Notes under the pieces: model-generated
What the model was told of the DNA's origin: nothing
What the model saw: the letters and a program-made list of their open reading frames with translations, nothing else
The model's database searches: none
NCBI RefSeq assembly: GCF_000224145.3
Contig: NC_020177.2
Coordinates: 3,580,965 to 3,644,964 of the forward strand
Length of the DNA stretch: 64,000 nucleotides
From: Ciona intestinalis
Lineage: Eukaryota; Chordata; Ascidiacea; Phlebobranchia; Cionidae
Direction of reading: 5' to 3'
Translations under genes and position numbers: made by a program
Shown: piece by piece, positions 12,501 through 24,500 of the stretch
Position numbering within the stretch: the first letter of the stretch is position 1
Layout: every line of letters begins with the position of its first letter

Positions 12501-15500
12501 GCAATTTCATCTCTTTGCCGAGTTAATTAGATGAAAAGCTGTTTTTGATTTACCGCGATTTGTATACAGTGTTTAACTAGTTTTTTATTTAACAAGATAT
12601 CTTGTGGCGCATTATGTTGTACAATATGATTGGCAGCAACAGTTAGCAAGCTTAAAACACCTTGTTTTTACACAGCAATGCCATAGCTACTGTTTGCGAG
12701 ATTGAATGTCATTCAGACTATGTGTTAAAAGGCCAAACATCAGTGGTATGTATGGAAGATGGGACGTGGGACACCTTGCTTGGGACTTGCATACGTAATT
12801 ATGATTTTTATATTTGTAAACCCTTGATTGCATTTAAATGTTATCTTCTGGAAATAACTTTTAACTGCTTTATGGGGTTTGTAAGGACTTAGACTTTTAA
12901 GACGTATTGTTTTGTATTATGACACGAAACTGTTGTGGAAAAACGATAGAAATTTAGCAGACTTTTTAAAAATATTGATTATGTAAAAAAAATATTTAAA
13001 TTTACATTACGTCTATTGTCTATATTTTTAAATATATTATTTTTATATTTTTTGCAGAAAAATGTCCATCTGTAACAGCACCACCTAATGGGGAAGTGCG
13101 ACCTCTAGCGTGCTCGACAGCGAGCATGGGTGACGGGGCTGTTTGCTCGTTTGCATGTACGGACAAGTACTCTCTAGATGGCGCCACAACCATCTTATGT
13201 AACGGATCGGGCAACTGGTCAGCAATACCCCCTACTTGCAAACGTATGGAATATTTTTGATACTAAAAATTGGCTACTTATAATTTGAATGACGCTTTTT
13301 CCCACACCTTTAATCCGTAGCAAGTTTTACCGACTGTCGATTTTGCTGTTGATTCCCTTCTCTTCATTTTTTAAATAATAAGATCTTCGTTATCATTTTC
13401 CAAAAGATAAATAAAAAATATGTAAATTCTCCAATTACCCCTCCCACAGGTCGATGTTTGCCAATCCCACGATTTTACAATGGTTACGCTTCACCGATTT
13501 CTTCATGCTTTACCGAGCACATAACTTCAGGTGAAATCTGCCACTTCGCGTGCGCTGATAACTTCCTTCTGATTGGTCAAGACCAGATCACATGTTTAGA
13601 ATCCGGCGAATGGGAAGGTAGCCCTCCAACTTGCAACAGTAAGTTGTGGTTTATGGATTTCAAACTTTTTTTGGTACAAATTTATGTATGACTTTGGTTG
13701 TTATAATCGAAGGGACAAATAAAAATTGAATTATGTTGTCCAAGTGTAGTTATTGGCTCTTAGCTGTCTAAACTTATATAGTTATTAGGTGTCTAAACAT
13801 ACATACATTAACGTGTAACATGTAAGCAGGCACAAGGTGTATGGAACAGAACACCCCTTGCGAAGTTAAATAAGTTACATTCACTCATTAAATCACACTT
13901 ACGCGAATATATAATTTTTTTTAATAAAAAAAACATTTGTTTTTAGGAATCTGCCATAGACCTCAAGTCCCACATGGCAGCATATCATGCACACACAGTA
14001 ATATCCAATTGAACATAACTTCTGCCCTAACATGGGGTAGCATATGTAGATTACAATGCATTCGTAACTATGCACCTTCACATAATGCTGGCTTCATATG
14101 TGGCAACGATGGTGAATGGAGACCAACTATTCCACACTGCATAGGTAATATCTGCTCTACCTTTTGTATAAGGGGATTCATAACTTTTGCAGATAACTTT
14201 GGGAATTGAATTTTGTTTTTCAATAAAAATTAGTTTTTTTGGTATATGTGTATATTTTTGTAAGACTAATTTAAAAAAATAAATAGAAAACTTAAAACAT
14301 ATATTTGAAAAACTTTATATATTTTTAATACCTTTTCTTTTCTCTAGAGACCGGTGTTCCAATGTATATTCTACAAACTCTCGGCGAATTTTCCTTGTGT
14401 TTAGTGGAGCATGAAGCTGAAAGATCTGTGGTCAAACTCAGCCAATCAGAATGCCTCGTTCATACTAGCTATGCAAGCAACACATCATGGCACTGGCTGG
14501 GCTCATACAATATACAGTATGTAATAGCTTTTTTAATATTTTCATCAAAACTGTAGCAGATTGTGTCTGTTTTTATTTGTTGGTATACTTTACTGTTTTT
14601 CTCTTAATATTTTTATACCTTTACGGTGTTTTTTTAACTTTTTTGGTATATTTTTATTGTGTTATTTTTGTAACCTGTTGCAAAAAACTTAAAATTTATT
14701 TTTGTTTTGAGTTTTTGTGTATAAAAACCAGTGATGCTCATTTAGAAATGCACATTCGGGTTACTGCATTACTGTGAGGTCTTCAAGTGAAGGTGAAAAA
14801 CTACGAACTGCTCCGTGCAACACTGATGACAACTTGCAACACTGGGACTGTTCGGTTGATAACGCTTTCCAAGTTGTACTTCGTGGAACAGATTTATCTC
14901 CGAGTACTTTTTATAAAGTGAGTTAAAGTTTAAAACTGGATGTTGGAGGTAATGGGTCGACTTTGGCCTAAATCCCAGGTCCGCTGAAGTATCTTGCTTT
15001 AGAACCTTACCCATGTGGAATATAATTTAGGTTAAAGCTTAATATGCTAACTCATGTAAATACCCTTGTATGTAAAAATGGGTGTCTTCTTGCAAAATGC
15101 ATGTTGGCTTCATACACTTTGTGAAGGCTTGAAAAGTACAATGTGTCTACATATTTTAGTAATATGTAAAATGCACTACAGTAATGACTGATGAAAATGC
15201 TGGCTACTGTTTCAGTAATCATTTTTTCATTTCTGTTTATGGGTGTCAATTTCGGCAACCTGTTTTTCACCCCTTGGTTACAGCAATGATAGTTATCTGG
15301 GATATTTTTGTAAAGTAAACCCCTATGTTTGTAGAATGTAGATGCAGTTGTTCTACAAAAATGGAGTGACGCTCATAGTTACTTCTCTACATTTGATCTT
15401 GTTACTCTATCTGCATCCAGTATCTGCTCCAGGAGACCAGGAGGTAATGCTATATATATATATATACCGGATTGGAAAAAATGTCGTGCTTGGACAATTT

Positions 15501-18500
15501 CCCAAAATTCATGAAAGTTGCCTGCTTTGTAAAAAAAGACCACGTACATGTCGTCTCCTATATAATATATCACTTCCTACTGCCCCAGATGTTACGAGTT
15601 TGAGACTCTTTGCTACCACCATTGTGGGCGTATATGTTTTGGGCAAGACACTTAATGCCAATTTCTTCAACCAAGTTTCACCTATGAGTTATTGGTTGTC
15701 TTAGTTAGTATTATTAAATTAAATTATCACCCACAAAGTTACATATGTGATAACTTATAATTTAATAAAAAGTGTATAAAACAGCACACCCTTGTTATAA
15801 GAATGTCTCTGTCCAACCGTGCAAAGTTAAACGAGTTACATGCACCCACAAAGTTACATATGTGGTGACTTATAATTTAACATGAAGTGTATAAAGTACA
15901 TCCGTGTTATAACAAATGTCTCTACCCAACCACACAAAGTTAAACAAGTTACATACATTTATTTATTTCTCCAGGAATCTGTCCCCCGTTACACAATGCA
16001 GTTGATGGTAAAGTTGAACCAGAAGAATGCAAATCTAATGACGTGGTAGCTGGCCAGCAATGTTCCTATGAATGCCATGATGATGATGCTTACTTATCTG
16101 GCTCAGCATACACCATATGTATGGGGAATGGATTATGGTCAAGTCCCCCTCCTGCCTGTGTTAGTAAGTAATGATGTTTTTGGTAGGAAGCAGTGTAACT
16201 TGCTTTATCCTCGCGTGGCTGGAAATAACGATCGTTAGGACATGTGTGTTTTGTTTCATACACTTCATTCCTGCTTACGAGGTACCACGTATGTAACTTT
16301 AAGAATGTTTGTTATTTCTGTGTAGCTGTTAATTTTGACAACCCATTGGTGACCGCTGGGTTGTAGCAATTGCCGTAAAGTTTCTTGTTAAAGGATTCAT
16401 AGCCCCACAATACTATCAGCAACGAGCCTTGAACCTATTACCCCTGGGTTACAGGCAGTCTCACTATCCACCATGCTACTACACTGGTCTTTCGACAAAA
16501 TTGTCGAAAAAGTTGTCCAGCCAATATTTTATAACCTGGTATTACTTGCTCCATGCACAATATATTATATACTCAAATCTATACAGAGTCTTGTCACCCA
16601 CTATCAGAGGTGCCTTTCCTACCCAAAGGAACTTATTACCTGGATGATGATTGTGTATTTGATTCCCCGTCTGTTGGCAAGTCATGTGACGCGTTATGCA
16701 TGAGTGGTTATGACCTTGTAGGCAATGCTACGAGGGAATGTCTCACAACTGGGCAGTGGTCACCTGTAAAGTACAATTGCCAACGTAAGTTATTAGTTGG
16801 ACTTACACATAATGGCTGGTAAATAGAGGTCACGTTTTTTTAATTTTTGGCAAAATCTGCAACATTCAAAAATCATGTCCAGAAAATTGTATAATATAAA
16901 AGAGATATATTTGACCCAAATGACATTGCCAGTATTTTTAATATTACACTTATGTTATACCTTTTCAGGCACTTGTCCTTCTATATTTGGGCTGTTGCAT
17001 GGCACAGTAGATCCTATGCCTTGTCGATCTGGTATTTGTAGTTTCAAATGCAGACCAGGGTATGTGTTGGTTGGTTCAGAGACATACAACATACTATGTA
17101 TGGATGATGGCACATGGAACAACATCTTACCAAAGTGTATAAGTAAGTTATAAATGAATGTAACTTATTTATCCTTGCGTGTCAATAATTTTACAACTTT
17201 AAAGGTAATTTTTACATAAAAGCCTTATTTTGGACAAGTGAATTGTGGTTATTGGGCTAGACTGCTATAAAATTAAATGCAGCCATTTTATTATTCCACT
17301 CTAAAAAACAATATTGCCAGCATAACCTTAAAACATTTTTTTTTTTTGAACAAAATTTCAAACACAATTGTTTTTTGCCACCATAACTTAAAAAAAAACA
17401 AAGTTTTCCTTCAATTTAGGAGATCCTCAGTTTCAAATCATCTTTGTTGAGTCAAACTCTGGAGAAGAGATGTGTCTTACTCTTCCTGCATCCACCTCCG
17501 ATCCTCTCATCAAGTCCTCTTGCAGCAGAGCGGAAGCTTATGATGGGTCTCAGCTCTTCAAGTGGAATGGTGATCTCCTCATAAACCCTGAGAGTGGATT
17601 GTGTCTTCGGGGGAATGTAGAAAGATGGGGAAATGTAATTTTGAGCAAAATCTTTCTTTTATACACTGATGCTATTATTCTATATGGGTGAAGTCTTGGG
17701 AACTGAGATTTAGGTCATGGTTAAGCCATAACCCTTACACCCAGGGTGCTACATACCTAGAAATATGAGAAATTCTATTTTTTATTAAAATCTGCATGTG
17801 ATTTTAGTGTTACTTTTAAATCAGCATAGTTCACTTTAGGTTACATGGCCTTATAAACAGAGGGTACAAGGTTCAAAGCTATGGGCTGACAGAATGGTCT
17901 TTCAGCAAAACTTTTTAATAACTACTTTAATTCAGTTGTCAAAGTATTTACAGTGAATTTTTAAATGCATTATGAATTTGAACTATCAATAGTCGTGAAA
18001 AAGATCTGGTGTTCTTAATTTATTTTCTGATTGTAATTCTACCAGGTCAGTGTGGAAGGTTGTTGGGAAGAAGATTCTCTACAGAAATGGGACTGTGGAG
18101 CAAGACCTGGTGTTTATGATAATGCTCTCAGATTAAAAGACACGAGTTAGTTAAATATTATTCTATTCTATGTGGGAGAGGTCTTGCAGCAATGCATGTC
18201 ATTGGTCCTAGGATTAAGGCCAGGATTTGCTAATTTGAGTTAAAGTACATGGTTTTTGGTTTAAGTTTGGGTTCAACAGCAATGCTTTAAACTGACTATC
18301 TTTTTTACTATATCTATAGAATGTTTTAATAACTCATTTTGCTGTTGGTTCCCCTAACTTCAATATAATCTTTGCTTTTGTTTTTAAAAAGATAAATAAT
18401 AACATGACCCCTTTTTCACTTATCTCTGTGAAAACGGTCACAAAATTGTCTTTTTTAATGAACGAAGAGAAATATAAATTAGGTTAAGTTGTGTTGTGTT

Positions 18501-21500
18501 TTGGTCACTTCAGTGTTGCCATTTAGGTTTATTTCTGGATTATGGCAGCACTGTTGATGTGTCAAGGTCCAATGAAAAGGAAGCACTGCTCTTGCTTGAG
18601 GTTGTCATGGAAACTGAGTATGTTATGACATCACGGTGGTTGGCGAGACATTATTATGGACAAGGTAAAGAATTGTTTTGTATTTTTAAACATTGTAAAA
18701 AAAACAAAAAAAATCCCTTAAAAAACAGAAACTTGCTCCAAACCAGTGGTTGCTCACTAATGGGTTGTCGAAATTGTCAGCAATACATAAAACAAAAAAA
18801 AAACCTCTCCAAAAGATATTCACCTAGTAAGTTAACCATGTTGTAACTCTTAAGTAAGCATGAGATGTATGAAACAGAACATCCGTGTTATAATGACTGT
18901 TGTTGCTTCGCCGAGCAAAGTTAAATGCATTACATTCATTCTTTGCAGGTACGGTATGTTCCATGAAAAATGAGCGACAGTGTGCACCGTTTCAACAAGT
19001 TTTACACGGAACAGTATTTCCACATGTCTGCTTATCACACGATAATATTGTCAAGGTATTGTGGGACTAATCGCAGTGTTAATAAATAAAAAAATAGAAA
19101 AACTGTTAATTTTCTAAAAATGAAATTTGAAAGTTCACTTTTTTTGAAATGAAGTGTTTTTTTTATATTATCTAGTATTTTAGTGTATGGTGAATGTATA
19201 ATCAGTTTACATCAATTAGTATTTTAACTGAATGACTCTTTACTAGTATCAGATTTCAGTTTGTAATTAAAACTATGCCTCCTTTTCAAAATAGGAAATT
19301 TTTTAGAAAAATTGAAGTTGAATTTAAAAAGTTTTTTTTTATTTAGGGGTTGATATGTCAAGTGAAATGTGACNNNNNNNNNNNNNNNNNNNNNNNNNNN
19401 NNNNNNNNNNNNNNNNNNNNNNNNNNNNNNNNNNNNNNNNNNNNNNNNNNNNNNNNNNNNNNNNNNNNNNNNNNNNNNNNNNNNNNNNNNNNNNNNNNNN
19501 NNNNNNNNNNNNNNNNNNNNNNNNNNNNNNNNNNNNNNNNNNNNNNNNNNNNNNNNNNNNNNNNNNNNNNNNNNNNNNNNNNNNNNNNNNNNNNNNNNNN
19601 NNNNNNNNNNNNNNNNNNNNNNNNNNNNNNNNNNNNNNNNNNNNNNNNNNNNNNNNNNNNNNNNNNNNNNNNNNNNNNNNNNNNNNNNNNNNNNNNNNNN
19701 NNNNNNNNNNNNNNNNNNNNNNNNNNNNNNNNNNNNNNNNNNNNNNNNNNNNNNNNNNNNNNNNNNNNNNNNNNNNNNNNNNNNNNNNNNNNNNNNNNNN
19801 NNNNNNNNNNNNNNNNNNNNNNNNNNNNNNNNNNNNNNNNNNNNNNNNNNNNNNNNNNNNNNNNNNNNNNNNNATTAGGTTAAGTTGTGTTGTGTTTTGG
19901 TCACTTCAGTGTTGCCATTTAGGTTTATTTCTGGATTATGGCAGCACTGTTGATGTGTCAAGGTCCAATGAAAAGGAAGCACTGCACTTGCTTGAGGTTG
20001 TCATGGAAACTGAGTATGTTATGACATCACGGTGGTTGGCGAGACATTATTATGGACAAGGTAAAGAATTGTTTTGTATTTTTAAACATTGTAAAAAAAA
20101 CAAAAAAAATCCCTTAAAAAACAGAAACTTGCTCCAAACCAGTGGTTGCTCACTAATGGGTTGTCCAAATTGTCAGCAATACATAAAACAAAAAAATACC
20201 TCTCTCTGAAAGATATTCAACTAGAAAGTTAACCATGTTGTAACTCTTAAGTAAGCTTAAGATGTATGCAACAGAACATTCGTGTTATAATGACTGTTGT
20301 TGCTTCGCCATGCAAAGTTAAATGCATACATTTATTCTTTGCAGGTACGGTATGTTCCATGAAAAATGAGCGACAGTGTGCACCGTTTCAACAAGTTTTA
20401 CACGGAACAGTATTTCCACATGTCTGCTTATCACACGATAATATTGTCAAGGTATTGTGGGACTAACTGCAGTGTTTATTAATAAAAAAAATAGAAAAAC
20501 TGTTGATTTTCTAAAAATCAAATTTGAAAGTTCACTTTTTTTGAAATGAAGTGTTTTTTTTTATATTATCTAGTATTTTAGTGTATGGTGAATGTATAAT
20601 CAGTTTACATCAATTAGTATTTTAACTGAATGACTCTTTACTAGTATCAGATTTCAGTTTGTTATTAAAACTATGCCTCCTTTCCAAAATAGGAAATTTT
20701 TTAGAAAAATTGAAGTTGAATTTAAAAAGTTTTTTTTTATTTAGGGGTTGATATGTCAAGTGAAATGTGACCAAGGGTATACTCAGCTACACACTGATAG
20801 ATCTGTGTGTTTAAATGATGGGACTTGGTCAACTCCTATACCAGCTTGTACCGGTAAGATCTAGTTTTGACTAGAGAATAAACACTTTTGTTGTGCAAAT
20901 ATCCTGATCGCTTTTTAAACAATTAACACTGGTCTATGGAGATACGGTTTTATAATTCCTTGAATTTTCTTTGTTTACTACCAAATGGGACGAGAAAATG
21001 GAATGAAAAGATGTCCCATCTCCCCCCACCCTAATATATTAAATACATTCTCTCCCAGGTATCTACCAATGCCCTGCACTACCAGTGTTAGATTCTACAA
21101 TAATGGTGGAGCCATCTTTATGTAAAGCTACATCAGTAACCGATGGTGTGGTATGTACATTCATGTGTGACGACCATTATAAGTTGCATGGACCACAAAC
21201 CATTCAATGCGAAACACCAGGTAGTTTAACAATCTTGTTCTCACAACAGCCTCTTTTTTCCTGCATTTTTGAAAAAATATTTTTTTTCATGTTAAATAAT
21301 GTTAAGATGTTTTTGCCAATGTAATTTATTTTTTCTACAACTTCGTTTTGTAGTAAACAAAGAATTTTGACAGATTTATATAAATGACCCCTGTAAAAAA
21401 ACGTTATAAATTGTTAAAAACTTAATTAAAAAATATGGGATGTTCTTTCTATATCCATCTCCCCACGCATAGTAAGGTACACCACACTTTAAATAAAATT

Positions 21501-24500
21501 AAAAATTTTATACAAAAAATTTTAGGGGTCTGGTCCGAACCACCCCCCTCTTGTAATGCGCAGTGTGAGGGAATCCCCTACATTGATGGGGGTTCAGTGT
21601 CACCCTTTACTTGTTACGGCCCCAACAATGACCCTGGTACGACCTGCTCTGTGTCATGTGACCCCAAGTTCCGCTTGATTGGCTCGGACAGGCGGAAATG
21701 TAAAGATAACGGAATGTGGTCAGGAGAAGACGCTATGTGTGTGGGTAAGTCAGATGAACGTTTTTTGCTCGACTGGGCAATAGGAGTCGTTATAATACAG
21801 GTGTTCTGTTTTATACACTCTTGTGCTCACATGCGAGTTACCACATACATAACTTTGTAAGTGATTGATTTTTAGGATTTTTTCATTTTCAGGTATGCCC
21901 TAATAATTTATATAACTTTGTATGTTAATTTTAGGGTGTTTTTTTCATTATGTTGAAGCCAAAATAGATACGTTTTAACCATTATCCTACTGATAAAAAC
22001 TTTGTTTGTTTTTTTCAGTATTTTGTCCTCCCCTTGATTTACCATTAAGTGGATACGTTTACCCCGACCGTTGCAGAACATCGGAAAATTTTGAGGAGAA
22101 CTCGTGCAACTTTCAGTAAGTTACTATATACTACCTTCGTACCTTGACTATGAGCATAAGGTGAATGAATGAATGTAACTTTATCCTCATATCATAAGGC
22201 AACGAAAGTCATTATTACACTTCTGTTCTCTTTCATACACTTTATGCCATCTCACAAGTTACTTCATATCTTTTTTTGTAATGTGTAGCTAAAAATTCAG
22301 ACAACCCATAAGCAACTGAGTGCCATTTCACCATTATGAGGACGACTTAAAAACGATCAAAATGTCGGTTAGCCAAACTTCTTTGCTGGAAGGGCCTAAA
22401 TACAAGTATAATATGCCTTCCAACAACAGTACATATTTCCCACAGGTGCGTTGAAGATTATGTTATGATTGGAAATTCAGAAGTGACATGTGTAGACGGT
22501 TCATGGGACAGAGATGTCCCACAATGTGTGCCAATGTCACTTTGCCCAAGAATAAATGAGAATGAACCTGGCGTTAAGGAAGTGCTATTTCAATACTTGT
22601 AAGTATCTATCACTAAAAACCCTTATAAAACACTTGTCATTCTCAACACATGGAATAGATTTGAAATCTTCTCTGCTGCTATTGTTACTAGGCATGTCAT
22701 ACCATACAAGCCTTTTCTGGTAAATAAAATTGTGATTTTTTTGCTCCCTGCTGAAGTCTGAATGAATTGCAGACGAAACGTCGGAAATGCGCTACGTTTT
22801 TATACCAGATTAGCCACTAAAAGAATATTTACATTATGCCTGGTAGCAGAAGTAACAGAACACCTACAGTGAAAACTAAAAAAACTGTACACAGAGTTAA
22901 AGGGACAGCAGTTGGGAATGGTACACAGATCACTGTGGTTTGCTCTACTGGTTATTTACTTGATAATGGACCTGAAGTTAGGACTTGTCTTAATACTGGT
23001 CAGTGGGAATACGGAACACCACATTGTAAACGTAAGTATGGACTACGTATGTAACTTTGTGGGTGATTATTTTTCTCTATGGATGACAATTTAGACAACC
23101 CATTTGTGACCACCGGGTTGGAGCAAATGCTGTTAAATGTCTTGCTCAAAGACACAAATGCGCCCACAACGTAACAGTGACGAGCCTTAAACCCATTACC
23201 TCTGGGTTAAAAGTAGGCGTGCTAACCAACTGCTCAAAGGACTATAGTGACAGCTTATAATTTATATCACTGCTATATTCATCAAAGCTTTCAAATCTGC
23301 AGCTACTTGCCCTCCAGTGTTGCCGCCAGTTCATAGTTCAGTGTTGCCAGCTCATTGTGGATGGAAGAGACAAGCAGTAGATAATGGATGCATGGTCAGT
23401 TGTGATGTGGGGTGGTCTATACAAGGCAACCATGAATTACAATGTATGGAGAATGGAGTATGGTCTGATGATACACCCTCATGTGTGGGTGGGGAATATA
23501 CAGGTCAGAGTTGATTATTTTGCTTCTATTACTTGGTATATTTTTGTAACACATAAAATGGGGTTTTGTATAATTACAAATATATTCATTTCGTTTTTAC
23601 CTTTGACAATAATAAGTTTTATATACTACACTAAATAGTCTATCCAGCCTATTCTAACCATTAGTTTCATTTTGTTCAGATTTTCAAACAAAACCATTTA
23701 TTGTTCGGCAAATTGACGCAAAAAGCAAGATGGCCGTCTGTCTTAAGGTATTTAAAACTCTATTGCTGTGGATACAATTGTAATGACTCAGATAGGTGTA
23801 TGTGTCTTCGGGCAAGACACTTAGCAGACATTGCTCCAACCAAACAGTCAGTAACTAAGTTGCACCACCCTGGGTGTCTGGGTAACTGACCAACTCTAAC
23901 CTAAATCTAAGACTCAAAGCTTGTAATGCTGTAGGTTCTCACCTATATAGACTAATGTACAATATAGACAACGAATGTTATATTCCATACCTATATTTTC
24001 CCTATTTTGCAAAAATTTGGGCCAACTGACGTTTTGACGTCCTATTCAGTTCGTTTTCATCAGGGTAAAATGACACTCAATAAAAAGTGATTACGTAATA
24101 TATATTTATTCAAACCACAGGCGAACATGGATTCCAAATTTAATTGAAGCTGACCATGAATGTAGTTCACCCTACCACCAATGGCACTGGAGAGATTTAA
24201 GCGTCGGGCTTATAGAAAGCATAGGAGGTTTAGGACAGTGTTGGTCACCTGCTCGGCATGGCACAAGAATCAGACTTGCCCTCGCCCCATGTGACCCCAT
24301 TAACCCCTCCCAGGTAGGTCAAAAATGTAAAAAAAAATAAATAAATCTGTTTTTTTTATATTTGACTTTAATTTTTTATTTGTTTGTTTTTTCCAAATCC
24401 TAATTACTGTTTCCTGAAATGCAGTTGAATGAATAAATAATAGTAACTTATTATCCTCGCATGGCGGGGCAAGGACAGTCATTACAACACAGATATTCTG

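Larger units (their letters stand above)
9185..14145 (+). other. CCP/sushi modules 11-18
   Basis: This block includes exons at about 9528-9676, 10125-10347, 10739-10938, 11350-11510, 11927-12200, 12676-12795, 13058-13243, 13450-13638 and 13948-14145. Good sushi cores include CMFSCDVGYQ, CSFACTDKYS, CHFACADNF and CRLQCIRNY. The exon at 11350 encodes a half module with an acidic Glu/Lys-rich insert. Most modules here carry six cysteines rather than four. Confidence 0.83.
20345..23503 (+). other. CCP/sushi modules 22-27
   Basis: The exons run from 20345 through about 20745-20853, 21060-21221, 21526-21745, 22020-22120, 22447-22599, 22893-23031 and 23303-23503. The six sushi modules have clear cores (VCTFMCDDHY, CSVSCDPKFR, MVSCDVGWS) and ends (WSTPIPAC, WSEPPPSC, WEYGTPHC, WSDDTPSC). 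The last one leads into ricin-B module 6 through a short Gly-Gly-Glu-Tyr linker. Confidence 0.86.

Noticed and set aside
18527-20451. A genuine additional pair of lectin exons after the 500-N gap
   Set aside because: Both copies stop exactly at gap edges, and introns and SINE are duplicated too. Contig overlap is simpler.
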